A stretch of 64,000 nucleotides of DNA from Lithodes maja (taxonomy: Eukaryota > Arthropoda > Malacostraca > Decapoda > Lithodidae). Both the position numbers and the translations under genes were made by a program. Numbering within the stretch: the stretch's first letter is position 1; each line of letters begins with the position of its first letter. The stretch is taken from the NCBI GenBank assembly GCA_037953745.1, contig JBAKBP010004324.1:1-64000 (forward strand), given 5' to 3'. Below the pieces are notes generated by a model that saw only the letters and a program-made list of their open reading frames with translations, did not search any database and was not told the DNA's origin. This document shows, one piece after another, positions 32,827-43,522 of this stretch.

Positions 32827-33618
32827 TTAATCTCTAATAATCTCTAAATAATCTCTAAAAAGTAAAAAAGCTACATGTTTATTTAGTCTATAATCAAACC
32901 TAAATATATTTTCCTCTATTTGCCAACAAATAATATCCGTTATGTAAGCGTTCAATTTTGTAAGGCTCGTTTGGTGGGGTATACCCTTCGATTTGTTCAT
33001 AACTATGAGATTGGTATTGACCAAGATGTCTACGATCTCTATGGGTGTTATGGAATTACTTATCTGGGCTAATAGTTTATTATAGAATAATACAAAAATA
33101 ACACACAAACTAAATTTAGAGAAGGTAAAAAACTCTCTACATTTCTCCCCCACGTACTTTCCTTTGGCTTGAAATAATACCCCGAATAGATTCTGGGTCT
33201 GTAAATTATATTTTTTACATAGATAATCTTTAACGTATAGACATAGAGCCTTCATTGTAAATTTATTGTTGGTATAAACACGATCCATATCTAATAGTAT
33301 ACTATTATTCTGCATTGACACCAAATAAGTTTGGTTACATGGCGCATTTAATGTATACAAAGAAAGTTTATGTAGAGCATTTTCGTCCATAGATAATAGT
33401 GTTCTATTGGATAGAATGCATATAATCTCGCTGGGATTGGCTCTCGTATCGTCTACACATCCAACTCGCCAACCTAACGCGTCAGATACTCGATTGTGTC
33501 CATCGCTAATAAAATCGGTATAAGTCTTTGAATTTATCTCGTCTAGTTTTGATAAACATATATATTCAGATATAGTAAATAAATGTTTACAGGTGATAAA
33601 TATGTTATCCCCCATCAT
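32827..33618 (-). CDS. Unidentified viral-type protein, 263 codons
   Basis: ATG 33618 (MMGDNIFITCKHLF) is the first Met of an intact frame ending at 32827. Features: ALGWRVGCVDDTRANPSEI near residue 45, a hydrophobic stretch SKFSLCVIFVLFYNKLL (~170-186), and a Lys/Asn-rich body. There is no recognisable catalytic motif. It starts 41 bp from the divergent 33660 gene. Confidence 0.55.
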   Translation of the reverse strand: MMGDNIFITCKHLFTISEYICLSKLDEINSKTYTDFISDGHNRVSDALGWRVGCVDDTRANPSEIICILSNRTLLSMDENALHKLSLYTLNAPCNQTYLVSMQNNSILLDMDRVYTNNKFTMKALCLYVKDYLCKKYNLQTQNLFGVLFQAKGKYVGEKCREFFTFSKFSLCVIFVLFYNKLLAQISNSITPIEIVDILVNTNLIVMNKSKGIPHQTSLTKLNAYITDIICWQIEENIFRFDYRLNKHVAFLLFRDYLEIIRD

Positions 33619-33659
33619 ATTCAAATCTTTAACAAAGAGCAAATAAATATTTACTGAAA

Positions 33660-33899
33660 ATGGATAATATTATCGAATATATAATAAAAGATTCCTTTAA
33701 GGAGTTGAAAGAATACGATTCGGGAAAAACAAATGTTTACCATTCGAATGATCTAGGTATATCTTTTTTACCCGTAAGTACTCGGTCAAAGCTGGCCATA
33801 TCGAGAGAAGATCATGATATATTGAAATCTATCTTCACTAATGATTTGGATACACATCTCCGAAAAGCCGCTAAACGAATTCGAGATGAAAGTCTCTGA
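33660..33899 (+). CDS. Small viral-type protein, 79 codons
   Basis: Intact from ATG 33660 (MDNIIEYIIKDSF) to TGA 33899. Charged, no Cys, with an Arg/Lys-rich C-terminus (LRKAAKRIRDESL). It lies between two minus-strand genes with 41-bp and 5-bp gaps; that packing supports it as a real gene. Function unknown. Confidence 0.5.
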   Translation: MDNIIEYIIKDSFKELKEYDSGKTNVYHSNDLGISFLPVSTRSKLAISREDHDILKSIFTNDLDTHLRKAAKRIRDESL

Positions 33900-33904
33900 T
33901 GGGT

Positions 33905-34639
33905 TTATCGGTGATTGTAGTTGTTGGTTTGTTTGTTGTATTCCATATAATATATGGAATATATCTCTATATTATAGAGATGGGTGTTGATAAAAATAAA
34001 TAACATATTCTTATCATTATCATCGGGGGTAATATAACCGAGGAATGCATGGGTTACTTTGTCGGTGTCTATATGGGTATGGGCCAAGTTAACCATTTCA
34101 GATGTGAAATCTAGACACTTGTTTTTAATAGCTGTGATATTATTTGGAAAATATTTGGTCCACTTATCATCTATACACGATGCGTATTTTTGTAAATTTA
34201 AAATTGACTTTTTTATATTATTAAAATTTTGAAAAATTTGAGCGACCTCCGTTAGGTAAAACTTCAATATTAATTTAAAAGGTTGATTTACTTTAATATT
34301 TTGATTCCCGAAAAGGTTGTTTTTGTTAACATGGAGCGACCGATGTTTTGTATAGTGGATCCAATCCGATTCTAAAAGGATTTTATTACTATTGCGAAAG
34401 TTATTTAGTACTTTCTTTTTATTTGTGAATATATTATTATTTACATTGTCCGGGCCAAAGTGCATTTCTAACAATTGAACTATATTTTTCGGTGTATCGT
34501 TTGCTTGCCTCATAATAAAACAATGCAGAATGATTTCGGCGTGGTCCTCTAATCCTACCGATTCCTTTAGAGCAAAAATTGTGGGATATTTGGACAATGT
34601 TTGTCTGTATTGTATAAAAAATTGCATTAGTAGATCCAT
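33905..34639 (-). CDS. Unidentified viral-type protein, 244 codons
   Basis: Intact from ATG 34639 (MDLLMQFFIQYRQ) to 33905. Asn/Lys-rich, with a helical middle part (VAQIFQNFNNIKKSILNLQ) and a basic patch KHRSLHVNKNN. No domain recognised. It is divergent from the 34817 gene; the 177 bp between their starts contain a TATA box on the plus strand. Confidence 0.55.
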   Translation of the reverse strand: MDLLMQFFIQYRQTLSKYPTIFALKESVGLEDHAEIILHCFIMRQANDTPKNIVQLLEMHFGPDNVNNNIFTNKKKVLNNFRNSNKILLESDWIHYTKHRSLHVNKNNLFGNQNIKVNQPFKLILKFYLTEVAQIFQNFNNIKKSILNLQKYASCIDDKWTKYFPNNITAIKNKCLDFTSEMVNLAHTHIDTDKVTHAFLGYITPDDNDKNMLFIFINTHLYNIEIYSIYYMEYNKQTNNYNHR

Positions 34640-34748
34640 TTATGATACTTTTAACAAATCTTCTTTGTATATTTATTAGCAAATCATTGAAAATTATCAT
34701 ACCGAATCCTCCCACATCTATTTTTTTTTTTGTATTGGATGGTTTGTG

Positions 34749-34757
34749 TATATAAAG
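34749..34757 (+). promoter_or_regulatory. TATA box of the 34817 gene
   Basis: TATATAAAG ends 60 bp before the chosen ATG. It is the best TATA match in the viral block. A transcript start about 30 bp downstream would give a ~30-bp leader. Confidence 0.5.
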
Positions 34758-34816
34758 GGCCAGTCGCGCTATGGGTAGTACCCACAAACAAAATATCTCC
34801 CACCCTTTTCTTCACA

Positions 34817-36767
34817 ATGGAGGAATCACCGGAAGCCCTGGAAAATTATATCATAGAAAGCATCGAAGAACAAAAGTCACGTTTGAATATATCGGATGTG
34901 GATAGTAATCGTCTGGTGCGCGAAATAAAGCATATTATATTGGGCGAAAACGAGAATGAAGCTTCTACTTATAATGAACTAAAGAAAATGAAAACTAAGC
35001 TTGATAATTGTAGAGAGATTATAGCGGCGTATGACGACTTGGATTATCTCTCGGATGAATATCTCGTGACACAGGAAATTGTGTTTAGCGAAAAAAGATC
35101 ACAGTTAATATTCTATCTCGACTATTTGATATGTGTCAAAGATATATGGTATATATTTGAAAGGATGTATTCTATTTTGAAACATCTCAATGCTACAAGT
35201 GTTCGCATAGAAAACAAGGAATACAGTAGAGAAAATAACATGTATGGTACAATTCGGCCAATGTTTATGGTAAAGGGACAGCAAGTGAACTTTGTATTTT
35301 ATTATGTGGGCATCGGTAACACTGAGAGATCGGAAGATCTTTCTCTGGGGGTTTGGTATAAAAATTCCTTTGAGGAATATGATGAAAAGGGGTCAAATGA
35401 TAGACATGTTAAGGAGGTTACTACCATACCCAAACAGACAAAATGGTTGACAATTGTTCCCAGTGGCAATGCAAACATGCGGGCTGGATATATTTTGGAG
35501 GACCTTATAAATTACTTTAATCAGATTAGTAACAAAGATTATAAGAGTTGTGTCAATCTTAACTCCATTCTTCGCAATGACGACTACATTTTTACCAAGA
35601 TACGCATTTTATGGCAATACTTCAACTTTCGGCCTCCACCAGTCACCATGATTATATTGGAAATGTCTATAGCCACGTTATTTTGCAACTTATTTTTATC
35701 AGAAGATACCACAGAATCTTCCATATTTAAGATGGAAAAGTCTAATGACGTGTGCCGGACACCTTTCCGGCCAAATTTGATGAAAGTGAGCTCTCACTAT
35801 ACATATAAACAAAGATTGCTGTGTCCTATCAATTCCGGTTGTATTCCGGGGTGTAAAAACGACGGTAGACATGGAACTCACGATATTGACTATAGCATTC
35901 TAAATGTTGGCACCAAAGCTATTCCTCTGCCACCATCAATGATTCTGAGTAAATCGCAGCTACATACTCAGAATGGAAACCAGCAGAATTGCGTGGGTCG
36001 CTTTTTTACCAGCCATATAATGCACTGTCCTAAAATTGTACCGATTCTGGACACTGGAAATTCTTACAATAAATATATAATAGAAAAACTTACAATACAA
36101 GGCTATAAAAGCAAGCAAATAATAACACTAAATAAGAGGCCATTCCAGGACATTACGAATAAAGATGGCAACGTTATTGATGGTTTAACAATGAAGAAAA
36201 TCCCGGACATTTTAACAAACATGAAGTCTATCAAAAAAAAACTCAGTGATATATTGATAGAAATACCCTTTTATTTAAAGTATATGGATTCAAATATTGA
36301 ACCTTTGAACAATTATTTTGAAGACCTATCATCTTCCAAATTAAAAGTTCACCTATCCAACATGGCAATGTTGAGACCTCTTAGAATGGGGACGGGAAAT
36401 AAAGTTAAAATTTTTGGGGGCTCTTTCTATAATATTTCTGTAAAATGGGGACCCCCTGGAAGCTCTGTAATGCTACTAAGTCCTGTAGCCCATATATATA
36501 TAGTTTAGGAATGTATCTCAATGCATATAGAAAGTCTAATGATTTTGATATACCTAGACCAACCGAGGATAAGGATAAGATAAGCATATACGAACAGGAC
36601 GACTCTAATTCAATAAAAGAGTATATGAATAAAATATCTACCGCAAGTACATCCAACCAAAATAAACATGGCTTACAAGACGATGAGGATGACGAAATAG
36701 ACCATGATATATTGATAAAAAGGGGTAAATTTGGAGAGAATGGTCAAATAGGTGATGATGATGATGG

Positions 36768-36798
<31 letters not shown>

Positions 36799-36855
36799 GA
36801 TGATGATGGTGGAAATCCCTTGTATGTATTTAAAAATAATAATAACGATGACTGA
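34817..36855 (+). CDS. Large viral-type protein with acidic Asp/Gly tail, one frameshift
   Basis: The frame is open from 34730, but ATG 34817 (MEESPEALENYI) follows the TATA box and starts the protein-like sequence. The first frame stops at 36506. The coding pattern moves to the frame ending at 36855; the break is near 36446-36460, at GGGGACCCCC. The full protein would be ~679 residues: a helical acidic N-terminus, a central Cys-containing part (RLLCPINSGCIPGCKNDGRHG at ~350), and a GAT-repeat-coded Asp/Gly tail (36752-36810). No enzyme motif recognised. Five Cys/His within 30 residues could bind a metal. Confidence 0.6.
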
Positions 36856-36879
36856 CCAACCCAATAACTCACCAATGTC

Positions 36880-36998
36880 TTATTGTTTTACGGCTTCGCT
36901 TCGGGGTTATATTATACGACCTTTTTTTTTATTATTTAGAGCCATATTGTGTGCATGGTGTGGTATAATATTTTTACAATAAACTTTATTTAACCAGA
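36880..36998 (+). repeat. Viral 3'-end sequence, inverted partner at 42120-42256
   Basis: The stretch tcggggttatat ... gtgcatggtgtggtat ... acaataaactttatttaacc is present in reverse complement at 42120-42256 with roughly three quarters of positions matching. It contains an AATAAA. After it the viral-type sequence stops and the integrase-unit flank begins at about 37022. Confidence 0.8.
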
Positions 36999-37021
36999 AC
37001 ACTCGTTTCGTTTCAACCTTG

Positions 37022-38040
37022 AGTCTAAGTTTATAATATCTCTTTATTGGCATATATCCATATTTTTTAATATATCTTTAGGAAATATAATCTGGTTATA
37101 TTTTCGAACCTGGAAGTGGACTTTGTCGAGGTTCAATTTTATGAGCTTTGAGTCTCGAACCTGGAAGTGGGCTTCTTTGTCGAGGTTCAATTTTATGAGA
37201 TTTTGTTTCGAACCTGGAAGTGTCTTAGTCGAGGTTCAATTTTATGAGCTTTTAGTCTCGAACTATCTCATAAGACAAAAAACCGACTAAATGAGGTTCT
37301 TGGTAATATTCGATGAAATCAGTTATCCAAGGACTGGTGGGTGGTGAGGGTCGTTTGGTGCTACAACCGACGGACAATCAATCAGAAAGAAGAATTTGTG
37401 AAGTGATAGATAGAGGATATGGTCAAGAACTAGGGTAAACATTCTTAAAAACCCTCTATGTTTACGAGGGAGAGCTCCTTTAAATTCTCCAGTGGAGTGA
37501 AAAATAGAACTTTTGTGATAGAGGTGATTGCAGTCGGAAATGGGGTCCAATGTATGGCCCCAAGTAAAAAATATTCATGGTTGTTCACGACACGTGGATG
37601 TACCCCCGATGAAAAGACAACGACTTTCCAATCCAGTGTTTCTCCAATATTACCGAGGAGAAAGAGGTACACCGATTCGTTCGAATTCGGGAAGTCGTGA
37701 AAACTCCCGACAGATACTTCCCCCATTATCACCAATTATATACCCTCATAGTAGTAGTCAGGACTTCCAATCCAGTGTTTCTCCAATATTATCGAGGACC
37801 GAATCGTTCGAATTCGGCGAAGTTGTGGGAACTCTCGACAATCACTTCCCCCCATTATCACCAATTGTGTGCCCTATGAATTGGACCTCAACAAGTGTAA
37901 ATATGGACACTCATACCGATATACAACATCAGTCATCCGCATCCCAAGCCAGCACTTCAAATTCTCCAATATTTTGGAGAAAGAGACAAAAGGTAAAACT
38001 CAACAAACTAAAACTTAAACAAAGATATATACTATATATA
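37022..38040 (+). pseudogene. Decayed copy of the integrase unit
   Basis: It shares the 5' flank of the 23.0-kb unit, has lost the ATG, and keeps scattered pieces: KNRTFVIEVIA at 37499, VWPQVKNIHGCSRHVD, then three shortened tail repeats (QSSVSPIL) and the C-terminal PIFWRKRQKV near 37990. The zinc finger and most of the core are deleted. Confidence 0.8.
37103..37265 (+). repeat. ~52-bp tandem repeat, three units
   Basis: Units begin tcgaacctggaagtg at 37103, 37155 and 37208 and carry gtcgaggttcaattttatgag. The array expands a piece of the integrase-unit 5' flank. Confidence 0.9.
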
Positions 38041-38259
38041 ATTATAAAGTCAAAATCGCTACATTTATTAAACTGAAATTACAAGTTCTTCTCTTGATTT
38101 GACCACTGGTTCTGACAAGAGTTTTTAGTGGTGGTAAATTGTGATTAAGTGATAAAGCTAAATATTTATAAGGTCTCTTATGACTGACATTTAGATAATT
38201 ATACATTTAATATTCAAATTATTTTCAATTTCGTAAATAGAATATTTATTAATTTTTAA
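38041..38259 (+). repeat. Beta-subunit intron module
   Basis: The phrases ttgaccactggttctgac, gataaagctaaat, aaggtctcttatgac and tttcgtaaatagaatatttatt match the intron preceding the beta-subunit coding exon at 62.0-62.2 kb. No exon follows, because a TTAA element begins at 38260. Confidence 0.7.
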
Positions 38260-38309
38260 CCCTCTCGGATATATGATGCAATTTTGAGCCTATTAGGGAT
38301 ACTTTAAAA
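38260..38309 (+). mobile_element. TTAA MITE, 5' end only
   Basis: Begins CCCTCTCGGATATATGATGC directly after TTAA at 38256-38259 and matches the 227-bp element at 60920-61146. It is cut after about 50 bp by the hAT-like end at 38310. Confidence 0.75.
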
Positions 38310-38460
38310 CAGTGGTTCTTAACCTTTTTTAACAACGACCCAAAATCCTGCCCTGAATCTACTATGCCGACCCATACCCTAAATGCCTAATAAGACATTA
38401 ACTTAATGTTTTCAACATAATTATATATAACCCTTTCAGTATGATTACATTTTTAGGTCT
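38310..38460 (+). mobile_element. hAT-type element 5' end
   Basis: CAGTGGTTCTTAACCTTTTT followed by ...acgacccaaaatcc is the typical terminal inverted repeat of hAT (Charlie-like) elements. No matching 3' terminus was found downstream in the window. It is inserted in the TTAA MITE. Confidence 0.6.
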
Positions 38461-39653
38461 GGCTACCACCAAGCTTGAGAAAGAGCAGCTTTTCACAATT
38501 CAAGGGGTTCACAAAAAAAGTTTAATTTATATTGCGTAAATATGATTAAGATTGACAATACAAGGAATACATAACGAACATTATATAGTCTAATAATATG
38601 TATTTTGTAACCTGAAAAATACAAATATAATTGAGAAATCCTTTCTATATGACATATAAGAACAAATATTTCCTGGTTTAATATTATTTTTTTGAGAAAA
38701 CCAAAATATGATTAGGCATGATTTATTATTAGCTTCTTCTCTCCAAATTAGGTTCCATATTATGAGAGTCGACGCTCTAAGAGGGTGAACAAGTCAATAA
38801 TTAATAATTAATCATTATTGTAGCTTCTCAAATTAGAGGGATTTTGATGATAGGCTGCTGTGTCTTAGGTCATGCTCTGGTTGCAAACGGTTTCGGTACT
38901 TGAGTGCTGACAATCCTGCCTCACACCGGTAAGTTGTAGCAAAGGGAAGGAGCACTTTTATGGGCTTCAACATCCATAATCATATAAAACTTTTAAATTA
39001 TTTGTATATGCAAGTACACTCCTAGAACTCCTTCATCCCCTTGAAGATTATTACTCATTTTAAGTCTGTTTTTGGTAATTATTTGACGATTTTATTCAGA
39101 TTAGGAAATGTATATTATATGAATTAAAATGCAAAACCTGCAAACCAAACAAACAAAAATTGGGACAAGGACAATATAAAGTCAAATTAAATGATCAAAA
39201 TCACTATGTGGAAACAACGCTTACTAAAATGAAAATTATTAAATAAAAGAACACAATCCACCACATAGGGTGTACATGAGCAAGTTAATCTGTTTCCCAA
39301 GCAAACTAATCGCACATATAACAACGCACTATTGTCACGTTAAAGGAAGTAGTCAAGTTTGGGAAGTCCGGGACGTTCTGGCAAATTTTTACTAAACTCT
39401 GCATGAATAAAGAAACTACATGTTAAATGTCAAAATATTATTTAAAATCAAATTTGCAACATGACAAGACATTAACAATAGTACAAAATACAAATATTGA
39501 TAAGATATCTATACTATTACAAAATAATATATAAAATATAGTACAGCACTCACTAACGATAGTGCTATCGGGTAGGTACCTGTAAACATAGCATGCCTCA
39601 AGTGACCCCTATCAATAACTACCCTACAAATAACCTACATTTATAGCACAAAT
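38461..39653. other. AT-rich stretch, no gene seen
   Basis: No supportable coding frame. It may hold the body of the hAT-like element or other decayed repeats. Confidence 0.4.
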
Positions 39654-39667
39654 AAATTAAGGAAATC

Positions 39668-40021
39668 GTGAACGAAGACGGAGTTAGTACTCTAGTGCTC
39701 CCTACTGTGTTAAGGCCTAGGTATAGGCCTAGTTATTGTGATTCCTCCTATGAGCTGGGACACAATAGTAACTACAGTTTATCAGTAAATGCCACCCTAA
39801 GTAATATCAAAGGTGTGAAGGTGTACCCACCGCACCATAATGGATATGTTAGAGTAAACGCGGAGGGTATGGGTAAGGTGATGTGGATGAAAGATGGCCC
39901 CCAACAACACGATCCTTATCCCGTTAAAGCTATTTCCACCTTGCACTTCAATAGACGTAGTGACTGCATTGTAGAGGATTGGGTTGTGGTCTCAGAAGGT
40001 TTAGGGAAGTTATATATATAG
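39668..40021 (+). CDS. Orphan ORF, 117 codons
   Basis: Opens with GTG 39668, just after a stop, and ends at 40021. It reads as a soluble protein (VYPPHHNGYVRVNAEGMGK, MWMKDGPQQHDPYPV, CIVEDWVVVSEGLGK). There is no ATG at the head, so it may be an exon or a retroelement fragment. It ends 45 bp before the 2-kb palindrome. No family recognised. Confidence 0.35.
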   Translation: MNEDGVSTLVLPTVLRPRYRPSYCDSSYELGHNSNYSLSVNATLSNIKGVKVYPPHHNGYVRVNAEGMGKVMWMKDGPQQHDPYPVKAISTLHFNRRSDCIVEDWVVVSEGLGKLYI

Positions 40022-40065
40022 TTATGAGAACCTCAGCAGGTGATCTTGGACACCGCAACTTCCAA

Positions 40066-42061
40066 ATTAGTAGGGCAATGAGAAGAAATACGTTGTGGAA
40101 CATCATGATTTATTCTAATTTTCGGCGACGTCACGCAGCCATCCTCAGGAAAGGGTTACCAACAGATCCTAAAAATTGAGTATAACTCTGTATATATTGC
40201 TAAAACAGGATCACTAAAATGTAATGCATTGTTAAACACGTGGCAATTAGCCTATCTAAAAAACAATTAAAAAACATAATTTTGGCCAACTAGGCAAGGT
40301 TTGAATATAAAATAAATCTACGGCTAGACATAATCTAATTCAAAATTGCTAAATCTCAATGCAACAAAAGAAATCAAAACGCATAAGATATCAAATTTAT
40401 GTTATAATTTCTTTTTCAATTCAAATATTATTCTGAACTGTAAAGGATAAAATCTATTAAACAAAATTTAACCTACCGCTAAACAGCGTCCAAAGTATTA
40501 CGCTAATATCCAACCATGTGAGGACAAGACTTAGCAAAAGCAATCATAATAGACGAGAATATTAAAATGAGGGACTCTACAAAACATTTCAAATTATCTA
40601 GTAAAATTAAGAAGCAAATCATAGTAATCCTAATCACATCGAACCGCAACATAAAGCAAAAAAGTACATTTGAATTACTTGACTCTAAGAAACAAAAGAT
40701 AAGTGTTGAAAATTCACATAAAAGAAAATTGTCACAAACAAATCGGAACTCACCATGATACCACCAGTCTCCAATGAAAGACGATGAGGGACTGATTAAC
40801 TGAACACATTTGAACTCTATATGTAAACTCAATATATGGTGAAAATTAAACAAAATAAAGTGAAAAACCAAACTACATAAACACCCAAAAAGCAACCAAT
40901 TGTACCTAATAATGAACCTTCAACTATTATTGACAAGATTTATTTCTGGTTTGTGCTTATTTATCAACATTTTTTCGCCTATTAAAGCCTCATACGTGCT
41001 TCTAAACCTGCCGATGATTTCAAAATCCCTCTCCGAAAAAGGGTGATCTTCATTGCTAAGTAAGGGAACACTCTCGCAATGAAGATCACCCTTTTTCGGA
41101 GAGGGATTTTGAAATCATCGGCAGGTTTAGAAGCACGTATGAGGCTTTAATAGGCGAAAAAATGTTGATAAATAAGCACAAATCAGAAATAAATCTTGTC
41201 AATAATAGTTGAAGGTTCATTATTAGGTACAATTGGTTGCTTTTTGGGTGTTTATGTAGTTTGGTTTTTCACTTTATTTTGTTTAATTTTCACCATATAT
41301 TGAGTTTACATATAGAGTTCAAATGTGTTCAGTTAATCAGTCCCTCATCGTCTTTCATTGGAGACTGGTGGTATCATGGTGAGTTCCGATTTGTTTGTGA
41401 CAATTTTCCTTTATGTGAATTTTCAACACTTATCTTTTGTTTCTTAGAGTCAAGTAATTCAAATGTACTTTTTTGCTTTATGTTGCGGTTCGATGTGATT
41501 AGGATTACTATGATTTGCTTCTTAATTTTACTAGATAATTTGAAATGTTTTGTAGAGTCCCTCATTTTAATATTCTCGTCTATTATGATTGCTTTTGCTA
41601 AGTCTTGTCCTCACATGGTTGGATATTAGCGTAATACTTTGGACGCTGTTTAGCGGTAGGTTAAATTTTGTTTAATAGATTTTATCCTTTACAGTTCAGA
41701 ATAATATTTGAATTGAAAAAGAAATTATAACATAAATTTGATATCTTATGCGTTTTGATTTCTTTTGTTGCATTGAGATTTAGCAATTTTTAATTAGATT
41801 ATGTCTAGCCGTAGATTTATTTTAAATTCAAACCTTGCCTAGTTGGCCAAAATTATGTTTTTTAATTGTTTTTTAGATAGGCTAATTGCCACGTGTTTAA
41901 CAATGCATTACATTTTAGTGATCCTGTTTTAGCAATATATACAGAGTTATACTCAATTTTTAGGATCTGTTGGTAACCCTTTCCTGAGGATGGCTGCGTG
42001 ACGTCGCCGAAAATTAGAATAAATCATGATGTTCCACAACGTATTTCTTCTCATTGCCCTA

Positions 42062-42065
<4 letters not shown>
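40066..42065. repeat. 2,000-bp near-perfect palindrome, 19-base loop
   Basis: The left arm (40066-41056) is the reverse complement of the right arm (41076-42065) with only scattered mismatches and one or two small indels. The loop is taagtaagggaacactctc (41057-41075). Each arm carries the same 130-codon hydrophobic frame, which I do not regard as a gene. Near the outer end of each arm is cctgaggatgg ... cgccgaaaa (right arm 41981-42012; mirrored in the left arm), the CTGANGA-stem-GAAA arrangement of hammerhead cores found at Penelope-like element termini. An AT microsatellite (42064-42098) borders the right arm. Confidence 0.9.
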
Positions 42066-42099
<34 letters not shown>

Positions 42100-42119
42100 A
42101 GACAGGCACGGTTGCTGTC

Positions 42120-42256
42120 AATGTGGAAAAAACACGTTTTCTGGTTAAATAAAGTTTATTGTAAAAACAAAAAATCATACCACACCATGCACACTCGGTG
42201 TGAGTAGTACGGCTCTAAATAAGAAAGGGTCATATATAACCCCGAAGTGACCCAAA
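42120..42256 (-). repeat. Inverted partner of the viral 3' end at 36.9 kb
   Basis: Reads on the minus strand as the same phrases (gtgcatggtgtggtat, acaataaactttatttaacc). With 36880-36998 it brackets the 37-42 kb segment, so the two viral blocks face each other across it. Confidence 0.8.
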
Positions 42257-42271
42257 GGGTTAGCCTTTGAT

Positions 42272-43023
42272 TTAGGCCGAATATTGCAATTTAAGATCTA
42301 AATTGAATGGGTCGAAAAATCGCCTATGGTACTCAGCCACTGCTGTCAGGTAGTGTTGGTACTCTACGGCTCTCATATTCAAGGTGTCGTCGAAGGATTT
42401 ATCAAAATTAAATAATCTTGAGTTATATATAAAATTAAGGTATTTTTTTAATTTTTAGTACACATAGTAAATGTAAATATAAAACTAAAATGAATAGAAA
42501 AAAAATATTTCTATGATTGAGCGCCAGAGCAAGACTGCCCAATAATACAATGGTAACCATAGACAATTGCATTGTCGTATATTCCGGTCGAACCTCAGAA
42601 TCAATTGCACTCCGGAGCACCAATCTTCGTGCATTATAACCAATTACACGGCCGTAAACTGACCCCTGTTGTAAAATTTCCGAGAGGTCATTCTTAACTT
42701 TATCAATTTTGGCTTGACTGTCGAATTGTTCGATATGCTTTTCTCCGCCAATAGGTTGTCCGTAGTGATTGATGGTTCTCGAGCCTAGGTATTGATAATA
42801 CTTGTTCATATACATAATATTCTCCTCTTCGGAAAAACATTGGTTTATCGTTATATATTTCGGACATTAATTGCTCGTAGGTGGAGAGAGTTTCACCCGT
42901 TGCGGGATTAATAGTTGTTTCAAAGCTATTGTCAACAAGGGTGAGATTTGATTCAACCACAACATTTAGTAAATCATGGGGACTGAATGGTGCCGTTTTG
43001 GCGTTCACGTCGGTAATCTTCAT
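42272..43023 (-). CDS. Viral-type membrane protein, two frameshifts
   Basis: Three overlapping minus-strand frames make one protein: ATG 43023 (MKITDVNAKTAPFSP) to about 42835; a second ending at 42435; and a third, without a start, running to 42272 (NMRAVEYQHYLTAVAEY). The breaks fall at an A5 run (42832-42836) and a T7 run near 42441-42447. The middle frame has two hydrophobic segments (MVTIVLLGSLALAL and IFFLFILVLYLHLL) separated by a short loop, so the protein is membrane-bound. About 245 residues in total. Not recognised. It lies in the inverted viral piece. Confidence 0.55.
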
Positions 43024-43522
43024 TTTTATTCGAAAAGGGAATGGGCGTATTTTTCTAGGTCGGATTTGTATTTGATTTCATTCATCCAACTGGTGTCTAT
43101 AGTAAAATCTAAGATTAGTCCTGAAATTTAGATAAATGTCAGAACCATGGCCGCTACATTGAAGGCCATGGTTGCGAGTTTAGCCAATAACTTTAACATT
43201 TGACTGGCCTGGTAATCCAAAGGTCCCGGGTTCAAATACCGATATATCAATGGGAAGATATTATTGGGATGGAATTTGTGCTGTACCTAGAATTATCACA
43301 AGCCCACCGAAACGTCAATAAAATACCCTCATTGTTCCCTGATTAAATAGCACTGTATGAATATTCCCATATTCAAAATATGCTATAGGGGTGCAATGCC
43401 TGGTGAGTTATCTACTCAATAGGTGGCGTTGTGTGTGTGTGTAAGTGTGAGAGTCCGAGTGTAGGGGGTGAGACAGTGAAGCACGGGAACGAGGTGGCTT
43501 CAGAGATGGGGTCGTTCGGGCC
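43024..43522. other. Spacer with a tRNA-like B-box
   Basis: ggtcccgggttcaaatacc at 43220-43238 resembles a tRNA T-arm/B-box. No matching A-box or cloverleaf was found, so this is at best a SINE remnant. A GT microsatellite lies at 43426-43442. No gene seen. Confidence 0.3.

Noticed and set aside
36673..36864. Ile-rich minus-strand ORF
   Set aside because: Antisense of the GAT repeat that codes for the Asp/Gly tail of the 34817 gene.
40503..40895. 130-codon ORF in the left palindrome arm and its twin at 41237-41629
   Set aside because: Identical only because the arms are inverted copies; hydrophobic, no family, no start context or neighbours that support it.
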